Shown: positions 40,463 through 48,872 of the stretch, in pieces
Layout: every line of letters begins with the position of its first letter
How positions within the stretch are numbered: position 1 is the stretch's first letter
Assembly (NCBI RefSeq): GCF_048268525.1
Contig: NZ_JBLWVH010000014.1
Span: 24,874-88,873 of the forward strand
Source: Maricaulis sp048268525
GTDB lineage: Bacteria > Pseudomonadota > Alphaproteobacteria > Caulobacterales > Maricaulaceae
Reading direction: 5' to 3'
Length of the DNA: 64,000 bases
Made by a program: the position numbers and the translations under genes
The notes under the pieces: model-generated
Told to the model about the DNA's origin: nothing
Databases searched by the model: none
The model's input: only the letters and a program-made list of their open reading frames with translations

Positions 40463-41778
40463 GGACCGCAAATCTCGCTTTTTTGACCTTCCGGCCCGGA
40501 GGCCGCGTTGCGTCCGATGGTATACACCTCTCCTTGGGGCGTCACGCCGCGGATGTACTGGTCTTCAGGTCCGTCCTCGACCACGATTAGATCGCCCCAT
40601 GGCGCGACACACAGATTGTCGCATCGCTCCATCACCGCTTCGTCATCGCTCTCGAAAAAGAGTTGCAGGCGTCCGGCCTGTGCCGATTCGCCCGGCTCGC
40701 CTTCGACTGGGCTGGGCTGATACCGCCAGATCTGGCCGAGCTGCTGCGGGCCTCCGTCGGTGCAGGTGAAATAGCATTCTTTGTCACCCCACCAGATTCC
40801 TTCGCCACGGGTGAATTTGGCGGCACCGGCTTCGATCCCGCGCAGGGCGAGATCGGCTTCAGGCGCCTGCACATCCTCGAGATCGATCCATTCGGCATCC
40901 AGCCACTCGCCCTGTGCAATGGCGGCATTGTCCCAATTGCGGGTGTCCATTGAAGGGCGTCCGCGGACGGCCAGGCCCTGGAGGCGTCCGCCTTCGGCCA
41001 ACTGACCTGGGACGTTGGGCAGGAAGCGGTAGAACAGGCATTCATTGTACCGGTCCTCGGTGAGGTAGGCGATCAGCGTCCGAGGATCGATGGCGACAGC
41101 TTCGTGGCGGAAGCGGCCCATATCCTTCAGCGGCACGGGCTCGACCAGGCCGGTCGCATCGGCCGGGACCTCGAACACATAGCCATGCTCGATACCGGCT
41201 TGCGGCCCGATATTGGTTTCATTCTCCTCACAGGTCAGCCAGGTGCCCCAGGGTGTCGGTCCACCGGCGCAGTTATTGATGGTGCCGACCAGGGACAGGT
41301 ATTCGTCCTCCACCGCCAGGGTTTCGGGATTGAGGATGACATGGCTGGTCCCGCCGATGTGCGGGTTTCCGTCTTCGTCCCAATCATGCACCCGTGAGCG
41401 GTCGATCAGCTCGAGCCCGGCATTGTCCACGCCGAACGGGCTTTTCTCGACCTCGCCGATGCGCAGTTCGTGATTGCGAACCAGGACCAGGCGTCCGTCG
41501 GCCCGCTCGAAACAGGCCATGCCGTCAAAGTCGCCCGGAACGATCAGCCCGTCGCTCATCGGCTGTCCGGCCGAGGAGATCACGTCATAGGTGAAGCCGC
41601 GCGGCAGGTCGAAAAGCCCGTCCGGATCGACCCGCAGGTCGCCGAAACCCTCGACCTGGTTGAAATACCCCTGCTCGGCTGGATAGCGGCGCTGGCAGGC
41701 GGACAGGGCGGCCAGTCCGGAAAAGGCGAGGGTGGTGGCAGCGCTGTTGCGCAGGAAATGACGGCGGGACAGGGACAT
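40363..41778 (-). CDS. PhoX-family alkaline phosphatase (DUF839)
   Basis: A 471-residue enzyme with a Tat signal (SRRHFLRNSAATTLAFSGLAALSAC), exported folded and perhaps lipidated at the Cys. PhoX phosphatases use Fe and Ca; family stretches are DGMACFERADGRLVLVRNHELR, NNCAGGPTPWGTWLTCEEN, GYVFEVPAD, MGRFRHEAVAID and LCVAPWGDLIVVEDGP with CFSPDGSTLFFNVQRYPGQTFA at the end. It is the first gene of a pair with the phytase-like lipoprotein, and together they would release phosphate from organic esters outside the cytoplasm. A weak Pho-box-like direct repeat is seen at 41864-41881. Confidence 0.9.
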   Translation of the reverse strand: MSLSRRHFLRNSAATTLAFSGLAALSACQRRYPAEQGYFNQVEGFGDLRVDPDGLFDLPRGFTYDVISSAGQPMSDGLIVPGDFDGMACFERADGRLVLVRNHELRIGEVEKSPFGVDNAGLELIDRSRVHDWDEDGNPHIGGTSHVILNPETLAVEDEYLSLVGTINNCAGGPTPWGTWLTCEENETNIGPQAGIEHGYVFEVPADATGLVEPVPLKDMGRFRHEAVAIDPRTLIAYLTEDRYNECLFYRFLPNVPGQLAEGGRLQGLAVRGRPSMDTRNWDNAAIAQGEWLDAEWIDLEDVQAPEADLALRGIEAGAAKFTRGEGIWWGDKECYFTCTDGGPQQLGQIWRYQPSPVEGEPGESAQAGRLQLFFESDDEAVMERCDNLCVAPWGDLIVVEDGPEDQYIRGVTPQGEVYTIGRNAASGPEGQKSEICGPCFSPDGSTLFFNVQRYPGQTFAVRGPWPARAL

Positions 41779-41915
41779 GGGGCTCTCCAGGGGCGGGCTT
41801 GATCCCCCTGTAACTACAACGACTTCACGACGGATGCATGACGCTCTGGCAGCTTGCGGTATTATGTAACCGTACTGATAGGTGTATAAAATTGCAGTCG
41901 AATTTCGACACCCGC

Positions 41916-41943
41916 TTGACCGAACTGAAAATGCCCCCTACAC
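41916..41943 (+). promoter_or_regulatory. Promoter of rplM-rpsI
   Basis: TTGACC (41916-41921) and CTACAC (41938-41943) are 16 bases apart, close to the alphaproteobacterial sigma-70 consensus, and stand about 50 bases before the rplM start. The intergenic region 41779-41992 also contains the upstream region of phoX on the other strand. Confidence 0.6.
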
Positions 41944-41992
41944 GGCGCCTTCGAATTCAACCTGAGCCATTCAGGCCTGAGGCAGGATTATT

Positions 41993-42457
41993 ATGAAAAC
42001 CATCTCCGTTAAACCGGCGGATGTCGAAAAGAAGTGGGTCGTGATCGACGCAGAGGGTGCCGTTGTCGGTCGCCTGGCTGCCTACGTCGCCACCCGCCTT
42101 CGCGGCAAGCACCGTCCGGACTACACGCCCCATGTCGACATGGGCGACAACATCATCATCGTGAACGCCGACAAGGTCGTGTTCACGGGCAAGAAGCGTG
42201 ACGACAAGCGCTACTACCACCACACCGGTCACCCGGGTGGGATCAAGGAAACCAGCCCGGCCAAGATCCTGGACGGTCGTTTCCCTGAGCGTGTCGTCGA
42301 GAAAGCCGTGCTGCGCATGCTGCCGAAAGACAGCCCGCTGGCCCGTCAGCAGTACTCGAACCTGCGCGTCTATGCCGGTCCCGATCACAAACACGAGGCG
42401 CAACAGCCTGAAGTGGTCGATTTCAAGTCCATGAACTCCAAGAATACGCGAGGCTGA
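41993..42457 (+). CDS. rplM: 50S ribosomal protein L13
   Basis: A 154-residue protein of the large ribosomal subunit, one of the earliest to bind 23S rRNA. The signature stretches WVVIDAEGAVVGRLAAYVATRLRGKH, PHVDMGDNIIIVNADKVVFTGKK, YYHHTGHPGGIKE and AVLRMLPKDSPLARQQYSNLRVYAG are complete. Its stop is one base from the rpsI start; rplM-rpsI is conserved across bacteria. Confidence 0.98.
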   Translation: MKTISVKPADVEKKWVVIDAEGAVVGRLAAYVATRLRGKHRPDYTPHVDMGDNIIIVNADKVVFTGKKRDDKRYYHHTGHPGGIKETSPAKILDGRFPERVVEKAVLRMLPKDSPLARQQYSNLRVYAGPDHKHEAQQPEVVDFKSMNSKNTRG

Positions 42458-42458
42458 T

Positions 42459-42956
42459 ATGTCTGAAGAAGCCCGCTCGCTCGAAGACCTCAAGGAAGTC
42501 ATCAAGGAAGCCGATGCCGGCGCCGTGGTGGCCGAAGAGTCTGCTCCGGCTGAGCCCAAGATTGATGAGCATGGCCGTTCCTACGCCACCGGCAAGCGCA
42601 AGAACGCGGTCGCCCGCGTCTGGATCAAGCGCGGCAATGGCAAGATCACGGTCAATGGCCGCGATCAGGAAACCTATTTCGCACGCCCGGTCCTTCGCAT
42701 GCTGCTCCAGCAGCCGCTGGAAGCTGCCGAACGCGTCGATGAATTCGACATCATCGCCACCGTCACCGGTGGTGGTCTGTCCGGCCAGGCCGGTGCTGTG
42801 CGTCACGGCATCTCCAAGGCCCTCCAGCTGTTCGAACCGGGCCTGCGCCCGGTCCTGAAGGCCGGTGGCTTCCTGACCCGCGACAGCCGTGTCGTTGAGC
42901 GTAAGAAGTACGGCAAGGCCAAGGCCCGTCGTTCCTTCCAGTTCTCGAAGCGCTAA
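42459..42956 (+). CDS. rpsI: 30S ribosomal protein S9
   Basis: A 165-residue small-subunit protein whose C-terminal tail reaches the P site. The core GRSYATGKRKNAVARVWIKRGNGKITVNG and the tail KKYGKAKARRSFQFSKR are typical. The first 35 residues (acidic, Ala/Glu-rich) are an extension over the usual 130, as in other alphaproteobacteria. It is followed by a strong terminator. Confidence 0.98.
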   Translation: MSEEARSLEDLKEVIKEADAGAVVAEESAPAEPKIDEHGRSYATGKRKNAVARVWIKRGNGKITVNGRDQETYFARPVLRMLLQQPLEAAERVDEFDIIATVTGGGLSGQAGAVRHGISKALQLFEPGLRPVLKAGGFLTRDSRVVERKKYGKAKARRSFQFSKR

Positions 42957-42982
42957 GCTTTACAGAACAACACGCATGCAAG

Positions 42983-43014
42983 ACGGGCGGTGCCACTGGC
43001 ACCGCCCGTTTTTC
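42983..43014 (+). terminator. Rho-independent terminator of rplM-rpsI
   Basis: ACGGGCGGTGCC (42983-42994), loop ACT, GGCACCGCCCGT (42998-43009) and a TTTTT run follow rpsI by 26 bases: a perfect 12-bp stem. Confidence 0.93.
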
Positions 43015-43086
43015 GTTTCAGGCTTGAGATTGCAACCAGAGCTGACCGGACTAAGCTGCGCACGGATCTGAAACGAAAGTGTTCCC

Positions 43087-45267
43087 ATGTTCCGTATCTG
43101 CATCTGCTTGAGCGCGGTCGCCGCCTTCCTCACCCTGTCCGCGCCAGCCGCAGCCTTTCAGGACTGGCCGACACGATTTGCCCAGTTGCAACAATTCCAG
43201 TCCGCGGACCTGTCGCCGGATGGTGAGCAGATCGCGTATATTTCGGGGCCAACGGTGGCTGACCGTTCGATCGTGATCGCCGATACCGCCGATCCGGACA
43301 CGGTTTTGCGGACCATCGAGCTTGAAACAATCACCATTCCGCGCGGCATTCGTGAGGCGGCGCCCACGCGCAGCTCGCGCACCGCCCAAGTGACCTATCT
43401 GGAATTGCCGGACTATCGTCGGCTGGATGCAATCCACTGGCTGGATGACGAGCACCTGCTGATCCGGATCGGTTATGTCGCCCAGACCGAGGATGGTTTT
43501 TACCGGACATTCCGGAACCTGCAGCTGATCTACCGGATCGAGGATGCCGTCATGGTCGTCCTGCCCTGGGGGGTGGCGCTGGAATCAACGGCTCTCGGCC
43601 ATGACGATTCAGCCCTGTTTGTCGAATACACTGCGGGCGGAGCCAACATATTCGAATTCGAGTTTGACGGCTTCGGTTGGGACCGGCACTCGCGGATTGT
43701 CAGCGAGGACGGTCCACCGGCCTCCTTTGCGCTGTCGCGCCGCGGGCGACGTGTGGCGACCCTGATCGGTGAGGACGGTCGTTTCCGTGTCCATTCGTCC
43801 ACCTCGTCGCAGCGTCGCGGAATCATTCACCGCGAGGACTTTTCGCTGGACCGCGAAGTCCGCTTCGAGGCCAATAACTGGTCGCGCTGGAGTGGCATTG
43901 TCGAGCGGCTTGAGGGTCTCGATGAACCCGGCGACTTCGTGTTCTTCTCCCCGACCGCCGCCGCCCCGTCAGAGGCCCGGAGCCCGGGCCGGCGCCGCGC
44001 GATATACCGCATGGACCTTGAGGATGGTGTCATCGATGGCCCGGTATTCAATTCGGACATTGTGGACGTCAACTCCACCTGGACCGACTGGCGCAATAAT
44101 CGGGTCATCGGCGCACGCATCCAGGATCCGATCCGTCATGATGTCTTTGTGTCGCCGACCTTCGCGCAGATCCAGGCAGCGCTTGAGACCGCCTTTCCGG
44201 GCGAACGCGTTTCACTGGAAGACTGGGACGCCGACCTCGAAGTGGTCCTGTTCAGGACCGGTGCGGTCGGGCACCCCGAGACCTTGCGGCTCTACTACCC
44301 GGCGACCGGTGCGGTGACCGAACTCGGTGCGCTTTACCCCGAGATCGAAGACAGCGGATTCAGCACGCCCGGCATCGTCGAGTACACGACACGAGATGGA
44401 ATGTCGCAATTTGGCTATCTGACGCTGCCCGAGGGGGCTTCAGCGGCCGCGCCGGCGCCCTTGATCGTCATGCCGCATGGCGGGCCACAATCGCGCGACG
44501 ATGACGAGTATGATCCACTGCTGCAAAGCCTCGTTCATGCCGGATATGCAGTGTTCCAACCGCAGTTTCGCGGCTCGGAAGGGTTCGGCCTCGACTTGCA
44601 GGATGCCGGTGAAGGGCAGTGGGCGCTGGCGATGCAAAACGACGTCTATGACGGTATGGACGCCGCGCTCGCCAATCCGGCGGTCAATGGCGATGCCGCC
44701 TGCATGGTGGGCTGGAGTTATGGCGGCTATGTCGCGCTTCAGTCGGCGGTCGACCAGACCGATCGTTTCCTGTGCACAGTCGCGATTGCCGGTGTCTCCG
44801 ACATTCGCGAATTGATGGACTCAGCCACCGTGCGGGCCAATTACCAACGCCTGTACTGGGCGCGAGTGATCGGGGACTGGCGGGCCTGGGGTCGGGATGA
44901 GATCGGGCTGTCTCCGGCCTTGAGTGCCGCCAACCTGACCCGCCCGCTTCTGCTTTTGCACGGATCGGCCGACGAAATCGTGTCGATTGCGCAAAGTCAG
45001 ATTTTTGCCGAAGCGGCCAATGAGGCCGGTCGGGGAGCATTGGTCAGCGGTGCGGCCATCGACGGCGCCCGACACCAATACAGCGCCATGTCCGTGCCTC
45101 AGCGAGTTGCGATTTTACGCAATGTGCTCGGCTTTCTTTCGACCCACAATCCGGTCCGTCCCGGGGCACAGGCGGCGACGCCTCACACCTCGACCGACCC
45201 GGTGCAAACGCCGCACGAGGCAGAAGGCGGAGCCGCTGCCACGACGTCGCCTGACGAAAACGGCTAG
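43087..45267 (+). CDS. S9-family serine peptidase (prolyl oligopeptidase type)
   Basis: A 726-residue exported peptidase with a signal peptide (hydrophobic residues 3-20, cleavage after Ala21 or so). Residues about 30-430 form a beta-propeller; the alpha/beta-hydrolase domain follows with PLIVMPHGGPQSRDDDEYD, the nucleophile Ser544 in GWSYGGYVAL, Asp in GSADEIVSI and His in GARHQYSAM. These peptidases cleave short peptides, often after Pro or Ala. The last 35 residues are a low-complexity Thr/Pro/Ala tail not usual for the family. Its stop shares CTAG (45264-45267) with the LysR gene on the other strand. Confidence 0.9.
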   Translation: MFRICICLSAVAAFLTLSAPAAAFQDWPTRFAQLQQFQSADLSPDGEQIAYISGPTVADRSIVIADTADPDTVLRTIELETITIPRGIREAAPTRSSRTAQVTYLELPDYRRLDAIHWLDDEHLLIRIGYVAQTEDGFYRTFRNLQLIYRIEDAVMVVLPWGVALESTALGHDDSALFVEYTAGGANIFEFEFDGFGWDRHSRIVSEDGPPASFALSRRGRRVATLIGEDGRFRVHSSTSSQRRGIIHREDFSLDREVRFEANNWSRWSGIVERLEGLDEPGDFVFFSPTAAAPSEARSPGRRRAIYRMDLEDGVIDGPVFNSDIVDVNSTWTDWRNNRVIGARIQDPIRHDVFVSPTFAQIQAALETAFPGERVSLEDWDADLEVVLFRTGAVGHPETLRLYYPATGAVTELGALYPEIEDSGFSTPGIVEYTTRDGMSQFGYLTLPEGASAAAPAPLIVMPHGGPQSRDDDEYDPLLQSLVHAGYAVFQPQFRGSEGFGLDLQDAGEGQWALAMQNDVYDGMDAALANPAVNGDAACMVGWSYGGYVALQSAVDQTDRFLCTVAIAGVSDIRELMDSATVRANYQRLYWARVIGDWRAWGRDEIGLSPALSAANLTRPLLLLHGSADEIVSIAQSQIFAEAANEAGRGALVSGAAIDGARHQYSAMSVPQRVAILRNVLGFLSTHNPVRPGAQAATPHTSTDPVQTPHEAEGGAAATTSPDENG

Positions 45268-46187
45268 CTCGTCGCCATCCGGTCCCGGCTCGCCCGCCTT
45301 TGCTGGTCCAGCCCGTCGGCGATGGCATCGAAGACCAGGCGTATGCGGCGGCTGGTGTTCAATTCCCGGTGGGTGACGAGCCAGGTCTGGATCGGAATGG
45401 CGGGCAGGTCCGGCCAAAGCTCTTCCAGCTCTGAATGCTGTTCGATCCAGTCGCGCGTCATCGGCGTGACGCCGAGCCCCTGCATGGCGAGGGCATGGTG
45501 CACGGTGCTGCTGCCGCAGCTGATGCGGAAATTGTCGGGGGTGAGGTTCAGGCCGATCCCGTTGAGGTGTTCGATGACACGCTCATTCTGCTCGAAACCG
45601 ATGAAATCCAGCCGGTTGATGTCCTCGATCGAGGTCGGCCGCCCGACCCGGTCGAGATAATCCGGATGGGCATAGAGATGGCCGGTGGTTTCGCCGACCA
45701 GCCGGGCAATCAGGTCGGGCTGTTCCGGGCGCGCGTGGCGAATGGCGATGTCGGCCTCACGCTTTTGCAGGTCCTGCAGCTCGTTCGAGGCGATGATCTC
45801 CAACCGGATGCCCGGCGCCGTCTCGCGAATGTGCTTGATGATCGGCGGCAGGTAGTAGGAGGCCATGATATTGGTCGCCGTCACCGTCACCCGACCTTCG
45901 ATGGCGCTGGACTGGCCGGAGGCGGTCAGGGATATCCGTTGTGCCGCTTCGCCCATGGAGCGGACATGCTCGACCAGTTCCAGCGCGGCGCCCGTCGGAA
46001 CGGTTGCGCGGCGGTTGCGTTCGAACAGGGTGATGCCCAGATCCGACTCCAGCGCGGCGATCTGCCGGCTCAGGGTGGGTTGGGTCTGTCCCAAGGCGCG
46101 GGCGGCGCCGGAAAAGGAGCCTTCCTCGATGGTGGCGAGGAGGGCGCGGATCTGATTCCAGTCGAAGGCAATGGCGGACCAATTCAT
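45264..46187 (-). CDS. LysR-family transcriptional regulator
   Basis: A 307-residue regulator. The N-terminal HTH is NQIRALLATIEEGSFSGAARALGQTQPTLSRQIAALESDLGITLFER, and the effector-binding domain (about 95-300) has two lobes of the periplasmic-binding-protein type. The effector is unknown. It is divergent from the methyltransferase at 46300, with an intergenic region of 112 bases where it probably binds; no clear T-N11-A box stood out. Confidence 0.9.
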   Translation of the reverse strand: MNWSAIAFDWNQIRALLATIEEGSFSGAARALGQTQPTLSRQIAALESDLGITLFERNRRATVPTGAALELVEHVRSMGEAAQRISLTASGQSSAIEGRVTVTATNIMASYYLPPIIKHIRETAPGIRLEIIASNELQDLQKREADIAIRHARPEQPDLIARLVGETTGHLYAHPDYLDRVGRPTSIEDINRLDFIGFEQNERVIEHLNGIGLNLTPDNFRISCGSSTVHHALAMQGLGVTPMTRDWIEQHSELEELWPDLPAIPIQTWLVTHRELNTSRRIRLVFDAIADGLDQQRRASRDRMATS

Positions 46188-46299
46188 GGATTTGCGTATA
46201 TCAGAAACCCGTTTCGCCGCAATTCATATCCGGTCTGTGTATGTCTAAATGACAGCTGACACCATCGCACACGGCGAGGGGCGACAGGAGAGAGATGAC

Positions 46300-46926
46300 A
46301 TGACGCAAGCGCACCGCTGGTGGGACAAGATCGCAGAAAAATATTCCAACGACCCGATCGCGGACGTGAAGTCGTGGGAATTCAAGCTGGCGAAAATCCG
46401 CGAAAACCTGACCTCCGATACGCGCCTCCTGGAATTCGGCTGCGGGACAGGCGGCACGGCGCGCCGGCTCGCTGACGCGGCCGGATCCATCCTGGCGACG
46501 GATATCTCCGGAGAAATGCTGCGAATCGCCGCGGCCCGGGGCGATGAGGAGGGGGTGACCAATATCCGCTACCAGCGCGGCGACTTTCTTGAGCTTGACC
46601 TCCCGGAAGGCGAGTTCGACGTGGTGCTCGGGATGAGCATCCTGCATCTGCTGGAGGATCGCCAGGCGGCCATGGACAAGGCCATGCGCCTGCTCAAACC
46701 GGGTGGAGTCTTCATCACCAGCACGGCCTGCCTGATGGATGGCATGTGGTTCATGGTTCCGATCCTGCCGATTGGCCGGATGCTGGGCGCCTTCCCGCCG
46801 GTAAAGGCGTTTGGCAGCAAGCGGCTGAGGCAGGAGATTGCCGATACCGGTTTCGAGCTGGACTATGAGTGGCGACCGAAGCCGTCGGCAGCGCTGTTCG
46901 TGGTGGCGCGCAAGCCAGCCGAGTGA
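46300..46926 (+). CDS. Class I SAM-dependent methyltransferase
   Basis: A 208-residue methyltransferase. Motif I is LLEFGCGTGGTARRLAD, with the SAM-ribose acidic residue in ILATDISGEML, then GEFDVVLGMSILHLLEDRQAAM and AMRLLKPGGVFITST. The C-terminal part (MVPILPIGRMLGAFPPVKAF) is hydrophobic, which hints at a lipid or quinone-like substrate, but none is known. ATG at 46300 has AGGAGAGAG upstream and was preferred to ATG at 46249. It is followed by an ABC exporter gene. Confidence 0.85.
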   Translation: MTQAHRWWDKIAEKYSNDPIADVKSWEFKLAKIRENLTSDTRLLEFGCGTGGTARRLADAAGSILATDISGEMLRIAAARGDEEGVTNIRYQRGDFLELDLPEGEFDVVLGMSILHLLEDRQAAMDKAMRLLKPGGVFITSTACLMDGMWFMVPILPIGRMLGAFPPVKAFGSKRLRQEIADTGFELDYEWRPKPSAALFVVARKPAE

Positions 46927-46960
46927 CCAAGCGCCAGCACCAGGAGACCGGGATCAAAAA

Positions 46961-48847
46961 ATGAGCCAACACGAAGCGGCGGCCGATGCCGTAGACGAGG
47001 CACGCGGGTCCGGCTTCGCGGCCGAGCTTGAGCGCGATCAGGCGCATCGCGACAAGGCGAAGAGCGTGCAGCCATTGCGTCGCTTGCTGCCCTACATCAC
47101 CCGCTATCCGGGCCTGTTGCTGGCTTTCGCGGTGTTCCTTGTGCTGGCTTCGAGCCTGACCCTGCTGTTGCCGGCGGCCTTCCGTCTGGTGGTTGATTGC
47201 GGGTTCGCCGGTGCGACACCGCCTGCATCCTGTCCGCCGTTGGGGACTGGCGATGGCCTCGGTGTCTACTTTGTCGCCGGCATGGGGGTCGCCATCCTGT
47301 TGGGGTTGGCGAGTGCCTTCCGGTTCTACTTCATCAGCCGCCTGGGCGAGCGTGTCGTTGCCGATCTGCGCCGTGATGTGTTCGGACACCTTCTTTCACT
47401 CGATGCCGGTTTCTACGCCACCACGCGGACCGGCGAGGTGTTGTCTCGCCTGACCACCGACACAACGCTGATCCAGACGGTGGTCGGATCGTCGATCTCA
47501 GTGGCCTTGCGGACCGTTGCCACCACCACCGGCGCGCTTGTCCTGATGGTCGTTGTGAGCTGGAAACTCGCCCTGTTGGTTTTGGCCCTGGGTCCGTTGA
47601 TCCTGGGTCCGATCATGCTGTTCGGGCGGCGTATCCAACGGCTTTCGCGGGTCAGCCAGGACAATCTGGCCGATGCGTCGGCCCGGGCCGGTGAGACCCT
47701 GCAGGCGATCGACACGGTCCAGGCCTTCACGCGCGAGACCGAGGAGAGCCGTCGCTTCGCCGAAGCGGTAGAGATGACCTTCGCCTCGGCGATGCGTCGG
47801 ATTGGCGTGCGTTCGATCATGACCGCGCTGATTTTCTCGGTGATTCTGAGCGGGTTGATCGCTGTGCTGTGGTTCGGCGCGCTGCAGGTCCAGGCCGGCG
47901 CCATGACACCGGGGGCCATGACCCAGTTCGTGATGTACGCCTTTGTGGCGGTCAGTGGTGTCGGCATGCTGACCGAGACCTATACCGAAATGATGCGGGC
48001 CGCCGGCGCGACCGAACGATTGATGGAACTGCTCGCCTCGCGCTCGACCCTGCCGGTGAACGATCCGCCTGCAACACTGGCGCAACCGGTGCGTGGCGCC
48101 ATCGAATTCGAGGGCGTTTCCTTTGCCTACCCGACCCGGCCGGATGATCCGGCATTGCGGACTGTGTCCCTGACCGTCGAGCCTGGCGAAACCGTGGCGA
48201 TTGTCGGTCCGTCGGGCGCCGGCAAGAGCACCTTGTTCCAGTTGATGCTGCGGCTGCATGACCCGGTCACCGGACAGGTGAGGCTGGACGGGACAGACAT
48301 CAGCCTTCTCGATCCGCAGGACCTGCGGGGCAATCTGGCCATCGTGCAGCAGAATGCGCCGCTGTTTTCGGGAAGTGTGGCGGACAATATCCGTTTCGGT
48401 CGTCCCGGCGCGAGTGACGAGGAAGTCCGGGCGGCCGCACGCGCCGCCAATGCGGATGGCTTCATCGACACTTTGCCTCAGGGCTATGAAACCAGTCTGG
48501 GAGAACGCGCTGCGACCCTGTCCGGCGGCCAGCGTCAGCGTCTGGCCATCGCTCGGGCGATCCTGCGCGATGCCCCCGTATTGTTGCTGGATGAGGCCAC
48601 GAGCGCGCTCGATTCCGAGAGCGAGCAACTGATCCAGGCCGCGGTCGAGCGCCTGTCCGAGGGCCGGACCACCCTGGTCATAGCCCATCGCCTTGCGACG
48701 GTCCGGTCGGCTGACCGGATCGTGGTGCTGGAGGATGGTGCGGTGGTCGATGTCGGGCAGCACGAGGCGTTGCTGAAGCGCGGCGGCCTGTACGCCCGCT
48801 ATGTCGAGCTGCAATTTGGCACGGAGACGGCGCCGGCACCGGCGTGA
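46961..48847 (+). CDS. ABC exporter, permease-ATPase fusion
   Basis: A 628-residue half-transporter of the MsbA/LmrA type. Six membrane helices span residues about 45-340, preceded by a charged cytoplasmic N-terminus of 40 residues. The ATPase domain (about 370-610) is complete: Walker A GPSGAGKSTL, the Q-loop VQQNAPLF, signature LSGGQRQRLAIARAIL, Walker B LLLDEATSALD and H-loop AHRLATV. Substrate unknown (drug, lipid or peptide). It follows the methyltransferase by 34 bases. Confidence 0.9.
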   Translation: MSQHEAAADAVDEARGSGFAAELERDQAHRDKAKSVQPLRRLLPYITRYPGLLLAFAVFLVLASSLTLLLPAAFRLVVDCGFAGATPPASCPPLGTGDGLGVYFVAGMGVAILLGLASAFRFYFISRLGERVVADLRRDVFGHLLSLDAGFYATTRTGEVLSRLTTDTTLIQTVVGSSISVALRTVATTTGALVLMVVVSWKLALLVLALGPLILGPIMLFGRRIQRLSRVSQDNLADASARAGETLQAIDTVQAFTRETEESRRFAEAVEMTFASAMRRIGVRSIMTALIFSVILSGLIAVLWFGALQVQAGAMTPGAMTQFVMYAFVAVSGVGMLTETYTEMMRAAGATERLMELLASRSTLPVNDPPATLAQPVRGAIEFEGVSFAYPTRPDDPALRTVSLTVEPGETVAIVGPSGAGKSTLFQLMLRLHDPVTGQVRLDGTDISLLDPQDLRGNLAIVQQNAPLFSGSVADNIRFGRPGASDEEVRAAARAANADGFIDTLPQGYETSLGERAATLSGGQRQRLAIARAILRDAPVLLLDEATSALDSESEQLIQAAVERLSEGRTTLVIAHRLATVRSADRIVVLEDGAVVDVGQHEALLKRGGLYARYVELQFGTETAPAPA

Positions 48848-48872
48848 TGCCGCATCCGGGCAGCGTCGCTCC

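Noticed and set aside
46188..46299. LysR box between the LysR and methyltransferase genes
   Set aside because: No convincing T-N11-A dyad; candidate matches were imperfect.
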